Positions 1-10,739 of a DNA stretch of 64,000 bases are shown in pieces. The notes beneath the pieces were generated by a model, which worked only from the letters and a program-made list of their open reading frames with translations, searched no databases and was not told where the DNA came from. Origin of the DNA: Gordius sp. MW1 (lineage: Eukaryota; Nematomorpha; Gordioida; Gordea; Gordiidae); the NCBI GenBank assembly GCA_964036665.1, contig OZ038533.1, positions 15,223,075-15,287,074 on the forward strand, read 5' to 3'. Positions within the stretch are counted from its first letter, which is position 1. The number at the start of each line of letters is the position of its first letter. The position numbers and the translations under genes were made by a program.

Positions 1-147
1 GGAAAGCCACATGGACCAGTCAACATAACCATAGGGCTTTAAAACGTTAGGAGATAAAAAGTGTCTAAATCCTCACTCGACATTATAATTACTATTAAAA
101 AGTCATAAAATGCTTAACGAATGGAGTGATAGTTACCTATTTACGAG

Positions 148-1230
148 ATGAAAGGTAATTCAGGACTGTGCCAAACATGGAGAGATAGAGCTAATGCTAC
201 TTTTAAAGTTTGGGTAAAAGTGATAGAAAAACGGCTTCAAAGTGCAAATTCGAAACTAACAATTCAGATATACGCAGGAGAGGTCAACAAAGATGCATTG
301 AACAGCTTTAGAAGATTAGTGGAAAAGTAGGAGAAGTTGCACATGGGTTTCATCGATGTAGAAAAAGCATTTGATAAAGTTCCTATGACTAGTTTGGAAA
401 TGTCTTCGAGTAAACAGGGTACCAGAATTATATGTGAGAGCTAGTTATGTACAAAGGAAACGGAACGTTTGTTAGAACTTCAATTGGGATAACGGATGGT
501 TTTGCCATTAGCAGGGGAGTCCATCAAGGCTCAGTTCTTAATCCCTTTCTATTTATAATGATAATGGATATTTTATAAAGGTTCAGGCGAGGAAGCATCA
601 TGACCATTGATGTTTGCAAACGATGTAATCCTGTGTGCCAAAATTTAACAATTCGTTCATACTTTAAACAGATGAATAAATGTAAAAGAAGAAAGTGGTC
701 TCAGGATATGTCTGTGAAAAAGTACATAATAAAATCGGCAAAGTGCATCTCTTATTTTAGTTGGATAAAAATTTAAATGCGGCAAGTCCTTAAAACATTT
801 AGGTTATACACTCTAAGCAGATGGTGCAATGGAAAAGGAAGTTCAAGCGAGGATAAATGATGGATGGCTTAAATGAAGAGATTTAACCGAAATTTTATGC
901 GACAAAAGTATTTTTATAAGTCTTAAAGGCAAATGTATAGGTCAAATATAGAGACAACAATACTGAAACATGGGATATACGAAAGAAGCAAGAGCAATAC
1001 TTAGCATCTATAAAGATGTGAAGCTACATAAACGCAACTGAAATAAGGAATATTTTGAATGCAACATTTATGAAGACAAAGCTTGTAACAAAAGATGGTA
1101 TGGTCATGTAGAAAGATAAGATGATGGCTAAGTAGGAAAGAAAATTGAAAGGATAGAATTAGCGGGAAAAGAGGAAGACCAAACTTTACATGAAAATCCA
1201 AATTAAAGCATGATATGAAAAATTACAAAA
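148..1230 (+). pseudogene. Degenerate LINE, reverse-transcriptase half (RTE/BovB-like)
   Basis: Pieces of one reverse transcriptase appear in order across shifting frames. Near 340-375 the reading HMGFIDVEKAFDKVP is the RT block carrying the first catalytic Asp. At 613-624 the reading FAND replaces the FADD/YADD catalytic box within LMFANDVILCA, so one catalytic Asp is lost. Near 1093-1180, WYGHVER followed by a GKRGRP-type basic tail is the C-terminal end typical of these LINEs. Stops and frameshifts separate all pieces, so no protein can be made. The same family recurs at 3760-8430 and 13.9-18.1 kb. Clade assignment is by resemblance only. Confidence 0.8.
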
Positions 1231-1250
1231 TATAAAAAGATATATAAAAA

Positions 1251-3165
1251 CTCGGGCCTTCGGCCCTCGTGGGAAGGGGGAGAAGGGAAGGGAAGAGGGG
1301 AAGGGAAGGGGGGACGACTCATCTGTACTTCGTATAAATGTATCATATTTGCTATGCAATTTATGGGCGAGAAAGGTGGGAAGGGGCGAGAATGCCTATA
1401 GGGGGGTATTAACTAATGATTAATTAATTATTTATACAAATTTTCCATTATAGGCAAAATGTAATAAAGGCAAAATGTAATATAGGCAAGGGTTAGGGTT
1501 AGATTTAGTGTTTGCATCTAGTTGCGTATTACATTAGTTTTTATGGCCTTTAGTGATTATGGGTCTAACAAACATTATATTATAAAACAACACAATGTTA
1601 AGAATTTGCAGAATTGTTGGGAGAAATTTTTTGTTGAATTTGAACAATTTTTAATTAAAAAAATCAAAAATTTGGCCAATGGTCACTTTTTCTCTAATGG
1701 TCAGTACCAACAGATACTCTATAAGTCAATGATAGCCAAAAAAACGGAAAAAAAATTTTTGATGCTCACTTTGGCCAATGGTCATTTTTTTCCATTGGTC
1801 AGCAGCCAGCACACGGTAAAAGTGGATATAAATTCATAAGAGTAAAAAAACGAAAAAAAAATCGAATCACATTTTGGCCAATGGTCATTTTTTCCCATTG
1901 GTCAGCAGCCAGGACACGGTAAAAATGGATATAAATTCATAATAGTCAAAAAAAAAACGAAAAAAAAGTTTTCGAATCACATTTTGGCCAATGGTCATTT
2001 TATTCCATTGGTCAGCAGCCAGCGGACGGCCAAAAAGTCATAATAGCAATAGTAGGAACAGGAACAATCATAATAGTCAAAAAAAACGAAAAAAATAATT
2101 TCGATTCACATTTTGGCCAATGGTCATTTTTTCCATCGGTCAGGAGCGAGCGGATGGCCAAAAAGTCATAATAGCAATGGTAGTAACAGGAACAATCATA
2201 ATAGTCAAAAAAAAAACGAAAAAATAAACTCGGATTCACATTTTGGCCAATGGTCATTTTTTTCATTGGTCAGCAGCCAGCGGACGGCCAAAAAGTCTTA
2301 TTATCAATGATAGTAACAAGAGCAATCATAAGAGTCAAAAAAACTCCGGGATTCTAACCCAAAAACTAGTTAAATTGCATAGCAATTATAAGTAAACAAC
2401 TTTTATTTATGTTTATTATATAACATTGGTCAGCAGCCAGCGGACGGCCAAAAAGTCATAATAGCAATGGTAGAAACCGGAACAATCATAATAGTCAAAA
2501 AAAAACGAAAAAAATAATTTCGATTCACATTTTAGCCAATGGTCATTTTTTTCATTGGTCAGCAGCCAGCGGACGGCCAAAAATTCTTATTATCAATGAT
2601 AGTAACAAGAACGATCATAAGAGTCAAAAAAACTCCGGGATTCTAACCCCAAAACTAGTTAAATTGCATAGCAATTAAAAAGTAACCAACTTTTATTTAT
2701 GTTTATTATATAACTAGTTAAATTGCATAGCATTAAAAGTAAACAACTTTTATCTATGTTTATTATATAACAAAAACTAGTTAAATTGCATAGCAATTAA
2801 AAGTAAACAACTTTTATTTATGTTTATTATATAACTAGTTAAATTGCATAGCAATTAAAATTAGCAATTAAAAGTAAACAACTTTTATTTATGTTTATTA
2901 TATAACTAGTTAAATTGCATAGCAATTAAAAGTAGCAATTGAAAGTAAACAACTTTTATTTATGTTTATTATATAATAGATAATTTAACAAATCTTATAT
3001 ATAACACACCGAGGGATATAGAGATGAGGGGTGGGGCACCTCTTTCTCATGCATTAATTTAAAAAATCGACAACCTAATATACTCAATGCAAATAGATAG
3101 GGATGGACGGACGGACGGACGGACGGACAACAAAAAACAAGCCCATAAATTGCATAGCAATTAAT
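1251..3165 (+). mobile_element. Composite tandem-core repeat, full-length copy 1
   Basis: Order of parts: a GC hairpin (GGGCC-TTC-GGCCC) at 1254-1268, a G-rich GGGAAGG block, a conserved sequence containing TTTGCTATGCAATTTATGGG (about 1347), a telomere-like GGGTTAGGGTTAG (about 1487), a unique stretch, five to seven tandem units (about 1670-2600), repeated blocks around ACTAGTTAAATTGCATAGC, a GGAC run (3108-3128) and the end GCCCATAAATTGCATAGC. The end is the inverse complement of the 5' segment, so the copy carries subterminal inverted repeats. It has no recognisable protein. The plan resembles Helentron-associated (DINE/INE-like) elements, which is inference. Confidence 0.75.
1670..2600 (+). 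repeat. Tandem array inside composite copy 1
   Basis: Units of about 120 bp, each with TTGGCCAATGGTCATTTTTT, then CCATTGGTCAGCAGCCAG, then a variable part, then TCATAATAGTCAAAAAAAACG. Each unit has a 7-bp dyad, CCAATGG...CCATTGG, about 10-12 bp apart. Two unit types alternate: early ones read CACACGGTAAAAGTGG and later ones CGGACGGCCAAAAAGTC. A shorter second block of units follows at about 2425-2640. Confidence 0.85.
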
Positions 3166-3471
3166 ATAAAGTTTAATGGAAATTAATGTTGGAGAATTGA
3201 CCACCAACATACTGTGATAGTAAAAAATACCAAATTATTGGCTTTTAATTAATATATTAATTTTAGAAAGATACAACTCATGAAGTCGAGAGATATATAT
3301 AAATTCAAAGATAGTTACTTTTATGAAAACAAACAATTTATTAATTTAAAAAAACACGATTTAAATCATTTAAATATAAGCAAAGTCGATTAAATAAACA
3401 ATATATATGGAAAAACTATTTTGTAAAGAAAATAAAATTTAATTTATAGATGATATAAAGTTAACCCTAAA

Positions 3472-3640
3472 GGGGCGTGGTGGCCTAGTGGGTATAAGTT
3501 TAGACTTGAAGCAAGAGGTTGCTCTTGCCGGTCCGAAACCACCTCCGGCACTTATTTCAAAGATTAAAAATATCTCACATAGTCAACACGGCTGTCAGGC
3601 CTGGATAGCCGGGAGTCATAGTTCGTAATAATGAAAGTAA
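3472..3640 (+). repeat. tRNA-like head and body (SINE-like or LINE 5' leader)
   Basis: TGGCCTAGTGG at 3481-3491 fits a pol III A box and GGTCCGAAACC at 3530-3540 fits a B box, 39 bp apart. GGATAGCCGGGAGTCA follows at about 3604. A second copy in reverse orientation at 36339-36456 has the same A/B-box head and a matching GGATAGCCGAGTGTCA body, so this is a dispersed family. It could be a SINE or the promoter/leader of the LINE that begins 120 bp downstream. Confidence 0.6.
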
Positions 3641-5504
3641 TGAAAGCGCTAGGGCGTCCTCCGTAAACGATGCCTATGGTAGGCGCCCGCGTATCATGTG
3701 AAAAGTCAATGAGGGTCACTACATCTTTCTCGAACGGATGTATTAGTTAAAAAACTAGTTTGCTAAGGACGAGATCGAGAGTAGGCTCGCTAAATGTTGG
3801 GACGATGACTGCAAAATGCCTAGAACTTGCTGACATCCTCAGCAAGCGACGGGTCGATATAGCGTGTATACAGGAAACAAGATGGAGAGGCGCAAAAGCA
3901 AGGATGACAGGTGAAGATTATAAAATTTACTTCAATGGCCTAGAAACGTATAAAAATGGCGTGGCAATCATACTAGCCTCACATCTGCAAGATAAAGTCA
4001 TTGAGGTACAAAGAAAAAGTGCGCGACTCATGATGTTGAAACTATGCATAGAAGGTCATATGATTGATTTAGTTTCCGGATATGCTCCGCAAACAAGAAG
4101 CACAGATGAAGAAAAGGAGGACTTTGGGGAAAAATTAGACCAAACGCTGCGAATGTTTCCGATATAGTTATAATTGGAGCGGATATGAATGATCACGTAG
4201 GCAAAACAAGAGAAGGATTTGAACAGTACCATGGTGAAAAGGATACGGAGCGAGAAACGATGAAGGCCACGAAATATTGAAAATAACCGTAGCATTTGTT
4301 TTGGCCACCACAAATACCTTCTTTAAAAATAATGTAAATCACCTAATAACGTACAAAAGTGGAAATCGATCTTTGCAGATTGACTTCCTAATATCAAGAA
4401 AAGAATTAAAGAATGGACGAGATTGTAAAGTGATACGAGTTGAGGCTATTGCAGCCCAGCATAGACTTGTTGTGATGGACTATATCATCTCCAAGGCGAA
4501 AACAAAGCCGAAGTGGGAAAATTGAAAGATATTTACAATAATTAAATAGTTGAACGGCTGCAAAAAGATGATCAGCAGAATGCTAATGATATGTGGAAAA
4601 ACATAGCTAACACGGTACGATCAATAGCGAGATGTGTTATAGGAGAAGGTAAACTATATACCAAAAGATTAAGGAAACATGGTAGTGGAACAAAGACGTG
4701 CAACGCCTAGTCAAGTTGAAAAGAAAGTTTTACAAATTATGGTCAGGCAACAGAAATGAAGAAACACGATTGGCCTATGTTAGCTAAAAATGAGGCAAAA
4801 CATTGTGTAACCAAAGGCTAAAACAGAGATCTACGAGAATTCGAATGCCAAGTTCACCAGTAAAGAAGGGGAAAAAATTATCTACAAAATTGCAAAGACC
4901 GGGCAAGGAACTCAAAGGATGTGGTAAAGTGAAAACTATAAAGAGCAAGAAAAGCATCACTCTAACTTTGGACCATCAAATCATAGATCGTTGGGAAGAA
5001 TACTATAAAGAATTATTAAACAGTGAATGGGTTTTCGGACCACTGCGAAAGCAAAAACTATGAATTTGACCTAGAGTTAGAAGTGAAAGAAGAAGAGGTT
5101 GACCAGGTGCTTAAAAATGACCATGGGGAGCGGTGGGATTCGATAATATACCTATGGAAGGTTTCAGAATGTTCGGACCCTTAGATGTACATCTACTTGC
5201 AAAGCTGTTTAGCAAGATACTTGCAAGTGGTATTATGCCTGATGAGTGGAGAAAATGCTATGTTATACTATAAAATGAAGGAAGATGTAAATGCAGCAAC
5301 TATCAAGGGATAAAGTTAACGAGTCACGTAATGAAGGTGTGGTAAAAGATTATAGAAGTTAGACTCCTAAAAATAATCTCAGTAGATGGACGACAATTTA
5401 GGTTCATGCCTGGAAAGTCGACTTCAGATACAATACATGGTCTTAGGAGGCTTAATTATATAAGGAAAAACAAAAGGATTCATATGTGTTTCATCTTAAG
5501 AAAG

Positions 5505-6141
5505 TACCGTATCCCTTGATACGTGGATTCCCCATTTCCCCCAACCCCTCGTAAAACAGTGTATTTCATTCGATTAATTGCAACATTTATTGTTAGATTT
5601 CTTAACATTGTCGGATCTTTTGATCTTATATCTTATACGACTGAGTAACCCCTTTTCCTGTAACCTTAAGTTCATAGTAATACTTTTACTTTCTATTTAA
5701 TTTCAATACGTGTGTTACTTTACCCCCCTCCCCCCGACGCGCTTATACTCCCCATATTTGATTGTTTATAACATGAACACGCATCAGTAATTTTTAATAT
5801 ACGTGTGTGATCGTATTGATAATATTGATATCATTAATTTATTCTTGGAGATAAATAAAATATATAAAGGACCTAAAGAAAGAATTAAATGTGAGTCCCC
5901 CCTTTGAGGGGGGGGGACAAGGATTATCCCTTTACGGCCCAATATAGTTTATCCTTTTACGGCCCGATATATCTCTCTATCTTTCCTTTCAATTCGCCCA
6001 AATATTTATTCCTATTCTTCATATCTTAAATCCCATCCTGAACAAATACATAGAGTTCATAATCTTGTTTTAGAATTGGAAATTAAGAATTGGAATGAAC
6101 AAATATTTAAATTCATAATCATCTTATTCGAAAATAGAATA
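5505..6141 (+). repeat. 5' LTR of the nested element
   Basis: Aligns along its length with 6725-7371. The right copy has an extra block of about 10 bp (TATTTATTTCT) near 6967-6977 and a few substitutions, so the insertion is not brand new. Confidence 0.85.
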
Positions 6142-6142
6142 A

Positions 6143-6156
6143 TGGTGTCAGAAGAC
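6143..6156 (+). promoter_or_regulatory. Putative primer-binding site
   Basis: TGGTGTCAGAAGAC begins with TGG (complement of a tRNA CCA end) one base inside the left LTR. The matching tRNA was not checked. Confidence 0.6.
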
Positions 6157-6710
6157 AAATTCTCCCACTCCTACCCTCGGAACAATCATTTAAAAATAAT
6201 TGGCAACAAATCCCCCCTTCTGCTGAATGAAATAAATCATATTCTAGAGGTTAAATTCTTATAACTGGAGAAGAACAACAAACAAATTATCACCTGATGG
6301 CGTCAAAACTAAGGGAAAACTAAATCGTACTCAAGCGTCAGCCATGTTAGTGCTAATAAAGCTATAGATAAGGTCGGATCTGTGCCTATGACCATAATTG
6401 TTAAGAAAGCGGGTGTCTCCTTAATTTTCAGATGAGGGCAAGAGTTCCTCATGTATGGAGGTAAAGGCATATACAAATGCTGAGAATTCCTCATTTTAGA
6501 TGGATCGTAGGACAAGAGTATCCGATAACAAATGGCAAGACGCACCGATTAAAGGATTATTCGTATTACGCGAGGTTAATTTTTATAATAAGTATAATAT
6601 TGTTGATATATTATATTATGGCGATGATAATATGGTTTAATATTGTAAGTCTGTCGAATTTGCAGATAGGTTTTTGTCTATAAATATCCCTAACCCTGGC
6701 CCTAATTTTT

Positions 6711-6724
6711 GGAAAAAGGGAAGG
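6711..6724 (+). promoter_or_regulatory. Putative polypurine tract
   Basis: GGAAAAAGGGAAGG, all purine, ends at the first base of the 3' LTR. Confidence 0.65.
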
Positions 6725-7371
6725 TATCGTATCCCTTGATACGTGGATTCCCCATTTCCCCCAACCCCTCGTAAAACAGTGTATTTCATTCGATTAATTA
6801 CAACATTTATTGTTAGATTTCTTAACATTGTCGGATCTTTTGATCTTATATCTTATACGACTGAGTAACCCCTTTTCCTGTAACCTTAAGTTCATAGTAA
6901 TACTTTTACTTTCTATTTAATTTCAATACGTGTGTTACTTTACCCCCCTCCCCCCGACGCGCTTATACTTATTTATTTCTCCCCATATTTGATTGTTTAT
7001 AACATGAACACGCATCAGTAATTTTTAATATACGTGTGTGATCGTATTGATAATATTGATATCATTAATTTATTCTTGGAGATAAATAAAATATATAAAG
7101 GACCTAAAGAAAGAATTAAATGTGAGTCCCCCCTTTGAGGGGGGGGACAAGGATTATCCCTTTACGGCCCAATATAGTTTATCCTTTTACGGCCCGATAT
7201 ATCTCTCTATCTTTCCTTTCAATTCGCCCAAATATTTATTCCTATTCTTCATATCTTAAATCCCATCCTGAACAAATACATAGAGTTCATAATCTTGTTT
7301 TAGAATTGGAAATTAAGAATTGGAATGAACAAATATATAAATTCATAATCATTTTATTCGAAAATAAAATA
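6725..7371 (+). repeat. 3' LTR of the nested element
   Basis: Partner of 5505-6141. It ends at AAAATA, followed by GAAAG and then the interrupted LINE codons (GCT TTC GAT AAA, Ala-Phe-Asp-Lys). Confidence 0.85.
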
Positions 7372-8430
7372 GAAAGCTTTCGATAAAATGCCAAGGCAGT
7401 TGATATGGGATAGCCTGAGTATGGTGTACCCGACGCTTTTATAATGTTAATAAAGGATATGTATAGAAACGCAAAAACCAAAGTTTGGACATCTAGTGGT
7501 ACATCAAAGGGATTCAGTATAAATGTCGGTGTGCATCAAGGATCGGCCCTAAGTCCATTGCACTTCATAACAATAATGGATTAGATAACGAAGGAACGCG
7601 AATCACCTTGGGTAATGCTCTTTGCGGATGATATCATCCTGTGCGCAGGCTCAAATGTGGAATTAGCAGAGCAGGTAAAAGAGTGGATGGATCGAATTGA
7701 AAGCAAAGGCCTTAGGGTCAATTGAGATAACTGAATATATATGCTTGGAGTCGGGGATGGAATACAAAGAAACACACCTGCAAATCGATGACTGGTGTTT
7801 AAGCAGTAGGAAGGAATTTAAATACTTGGTTCTAGGGTACATTGTGATTGATGGAGGTGTGGAAAACGAAATTAAAAGCAAGAATAAACGCAGGCTGGCT
7901 AAAATCAGGGAGTTGAGTGGTTTCCTATGTGACAAACACATACCACTCAAATTGAAAGGACGGTTATATAATACCGTTAATGTACCGACAGTATAGTATG
8001 GAGCGGAAACCTGGGCAATTAAGGCAAAAGAGGAGCAAAGCTTAGCTACAATGGTGATGCGAATGTTTAGATGAATCTTGGGAATAAGCAAAGAACCATA
8101 TAATGAATCAAGACATAAGGGATAAACTAAATGTAGTTCCGATTCAGAGAAAGTTGGTGTAAAAAGATTGAGATGGTGTGGCCATTTGGAGAGACGGGAG
8201 GAAAGTCACTTGGCAAATCGTATCAAGAAAGTGCAAGTCGAAGGGAAGCTAAAGAGAGGGAGGCCTAAACTGACATGGAAGCATAAAATAGATATGGACT
8301 TGAGAAGGCACGAGCTAAAGCGAAGCTGGTGTAAGTGCAGAAATACATGAAGAACCTACTTGAAGGAGCTGACCATTAAATGTGACAAACAGCTATAGGA
8401 AAAAAATGAAAAATAAATAAAATAAAGTTA

Positions 8431-8890
8431 ATCCTAAGGCTGACAGAAATAAAACAAAAACTTCAAATTTTGGAAGAAATCCGAAAAAATGTCACATAAC
8501 TTCAGTCGGGTAGCCAGGATTTTCTCTAGGGGGAGGGAAAGCTGGCAAAACAGTTTTTTACATTTTATTTGTAATTAAAAATAAAATTTAAACAACCAAA
8601 AAGTCGGGCTCGCTTCTGGGCCCACTCGGCTAAGGGGTCAGGCAAGCTACCGTTGTAAATGGAGATTCCCAAGTAGGCCTGGGCGGGCACCATAATGAGA
8701 TTTTTTTATAGTACTATTTTTTGTAACCTTTCTATTTATAAAAATTCTAAAATTAGATCAAAAATTATCAAAAACAAGACAAAATTAATTCTTGCTGGGC
8801 CCGGCTGTTTGGACAGCATTAGTGAATTTGGCAATTAAAGGGTTTGAGCTGCCTTGGCAGGCAATTTAGTTATCAAACCCTGATGGGTTC
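8431..8890. other. Non-coding spacer with hAT MITE debris
   Basis: GTAGCCAGGATTTTCTC at about 8510 matches the left end of the hAT-like element at 24518-24878, but the right end is missing. The rest is AT-rich, with GC-rich fragments such as GGGCCCGGC near 8798 that recur near 34.9, 40.8 and 60.3 kb. No gene is visible. Confidence 0.5.
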
Positions 8891-9317
8891 TTTGTAATCA
8901 ATTGATACGAAGGGATTATTAACGATCTATCGTCTTATTTATTAATTCTAATCTAAAGACGCGACGAAAAAAAATACACAAAAATAAGTTTAGAGATATA
9001 TTTTAGTTTTCTACATTTTTCCTTCTTTTATTATTATCGACACACCAAAAATATAATAATCATCATTCTACGAACGATATCGAGGTTATCAAATATATTT
9101 GCTAAATCAATTTAATAAAATAACGATCTTAATTCGATATAATAATTAATCGATAACGCGATGATAATTAAAATCGCTCGCTCGAGATGGGTAATAAAAT
9201 CTATTTTTATCCTAGTGGTAAAAGCCAATCGAAAAGATAATTAAAACAAGTAAGCGGGGGGGGGGGGAACAAATACGAAAAACAAATCAGCTAATAAAAC
9301 CAACGTGGAACACCACA
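8891..9317 (-). repeat. LTR (3' LTR in minus orientation)
   Basis: 427 bp, near-identical to 10303-10732. A G run at about 9257-9269 differs in length between the two. Confidence 0.75.
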
Positions 9318-9617
9318 TCTCCTCATTTATCGAGAAGTCAAAGACTTAAAGTCCTGCCTTTCCGATAATGGTTTAGGGGTTTCAGTGTTGTTAAAAACCA
9401 TTTAAAGACTGAGGCGGAATTAGGTCGAGGTGGCGGTTTACCTTATTCCTTAATCAAAGTTCAAATAAATCATAGGTATAACAAACAATATAATTTTTAA
9501 ACAATTGCTGACATCTAGCCCATTCATTTAATTTATCGTTCTGCTTTTGCCCTCGGAATTGATTAATGGCAACTGATTTCAATGAAATCCTGCACTGTGA
9601 ATTAGTTGGGGTACTTC

Positions 9618-9683
9618 ATGGCTACTGGACGTCGTCCCAGCTCTATACGCATGGCTACTGGACGTTGTCCCAGCTCTATAAAG
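9618..9683. repeat. 33-bp tandem duplication inside the LTR element
   Basis: CATGGCTACTGGACGTYGTC and the following CCAGCTCTATA occur twice, head to tail. Confidence 0.8.
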
Positions 9684-10206
9684 CATCACTGGGCAACAGC
9701 TTCAACCAAAATTATAATCAATATATACTAAATCATCATCAAAAGGCTGTACCGTTTTACTTCTATTTTATACCTATACTTTAACCTGCCATTTTTAAAT
9801 AATCATTTCTCTCGTCACCCCTTCCTAATTTTATTAAAACATGCGCAAACCGCCAATAATAATAATAATAAAAGAAAACGGGGGGTTTGGTTTAATATTG
9901 GTTGTTAATAACAATATAATCGTCATATAATTAATATATGTAAATAAATCAAGTGTATAATTCTGTCTTACAATAATATTTTAGCGGCACATTAAGAATT
10001 TAGGCCTTTAAAATTAGTTAGGGATGAGTCTGCATAATTGATATTTTGATTTAAATTAGTTTCGGGATTTTCATTCGTTCAAAGAAATCTGCCATCTGTT
10101 CTCAGACATATTGGAATTTCCACTGAATTATGTTTGCGGTTTAAATTTGGTAGCCAATTGTTCGAAGAAATTGTTTTCTTCCCGTCTCCCAATATTTCCG
10201 AATCAT

Positions 10207-10281
10207 GGAGTGGTTCGATTGTCTTAGTAAATGGTTCGAGTTTTTTAGTAAGTGGTTCGATTGTTTTAGGAAGTGGTTCGA
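10207..10281. repeat. About 21-bp tandem repeat, four units
   Basis: GTGGTTCGATTGTTTTAG-type units repeat four times. On the minus strand they give the IEPL-type repeat peptide. Confidence 0.75.
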
Positions 10282-10302
10282 TTTCAATATTTCCGGTGCC
10301 AA

Positions 10303-10732
10303 TTTGTAATCCCATTGATACGAAGGGATTATTAACGATCTATCGTCTTATTTATTAATTCTAATCTAAAGACGCGACGAAAAAAAATACACGAAAATAA
10401 GTTTAGAGATATATTTTAGTTTTCTACATTTTTCCTTCTTTTATTATTATCGACACACCAAAAATATAATAATCATCATTCTACGAGCGATATCGAGGTT
10501 ATCAAATATATTTGCTAAATCATTTTAATAAAATAACGATCTTAATTCGATATAATAATTAATCGATAACGCGATGATAATTAAAATCGCTCGCTCGAGA
10601 TGGGTAATAAAATCTATTTTTATCCTAGTGGTAAAAGCCAATCGAAAAGATAATTAAAACAAGTAAGCGAGAGGGGGGGGGAACAAATAACGAAAAACAA
10701 ATCAGCTAATAAAACCAACGTGGATTACCACA
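10303..10732 (-). repeat. LTR (5' LTR in minus orientation)
   Basis: 430 bp partner of 8891-9317. Confidence 0.75.
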
Positions 10733-10739
10733 GGTTCTA

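Larger units (their letters stand above)
5505..7371 (+). mobile_element. Short LTR retroelement (TRIM-like) inside the LINE
   Basis: Two near-identical direct repeats (5505-6141 and 6725-7371) flank about 580 bp with no gag or pol. TGGTGTCAGAAG starts at 6143, one base after the left repeat, and looks like a primer-binding site for a tRNA 3' end. The purine tract GGAAAAAGGGAAGG (6711-6724) lies directly before the right repeat, as a polypurine tract should. GAAAG flanks both sides (5500-5504 and 7372-7376), a 5-bp target duplication. The repeats begin TAYCG and end AAATA rather than TG...CA. The element depends on another element's enzymes for movement. Confidence 0.85.
3760..8430 (+). pseudogene. 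RTE/BovB-like LINE, split by an LTR element
   Basis: 3760-4167 encodes an open AP-endonuclease start (SLNVGTMTAK..., IACIQETRWRG, YKNGVAIILAS, LVSGYAPQ), the form seen in proteins annotated as craniofacial development protein 2-like. Further endonuclease and linker pieces run to 5063 (IDFLISRKELKNGRDCKVIR, then AQHRLVVMD). The RT starts near 5400 and is cut at 5504 within HMCFI. It resumes after 7376 as AFDKMPRQLIWDSL, followed by LFADDIILCAG (FADD box near 7621). The C-terminal part at 8168-8350 has WCGHLER and KRGRPKLTWK. Several frameshifts and stops make it inactive. Endonuclease and RT in one reading unit on one strand fits RTE-like LINEs. Confidence 0.85.
8891..10732 (-). mobile_element. 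Second short LTR retroelement, probably minus strand
   Basis: Direct repeats 8891-9317 and 10303-10732 differ at few positions. GGTTC flanks both sides (8886-8890, 10733-10737) as a likely 5-bp target duplication. Minus orientation is favoured: just inside the 10303 end the minus strand reads TTGGCACCGGAAAT (primer-site-like), and just before the other LTR it reads AATGAGGAGA (purine tract). The 985-bp interior has no gag/pol. Minus-strand frame 10079-10315 encodes a low-complexity peptide with repeated IEPL/EPF motifs, which I do not regard as a known protein. LTR ends could also be read as TG...CA two bases further in. Confidence 0.7.

Noticed and set aside
1483..1506. GGGTTAGGGTTAG read as interstitial telomere sequence
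   Set aside because: Only two units, present at the same place in each composite copy, so it belongs to the repeat.
1522..1839. A frame of about 105 codons (starting near MRITLVFMAFSDYGSNKHY) kept in three composite copies (also 22489-22803 and 37691-38011)
   Set aside because: It begins with a non-ATG codon, runs into the tandem units, is broken in copy 2, and has no domain-like features. Similarity of the copies alone explains its retention.
1670..2600. Regular repeat-spacer pattern resembling a CRISPR array
   Set aside because: Units of about 120 bp are similar along their whole length, sit in a eukaryotic transposon, and have no unique spacers or cas genes.
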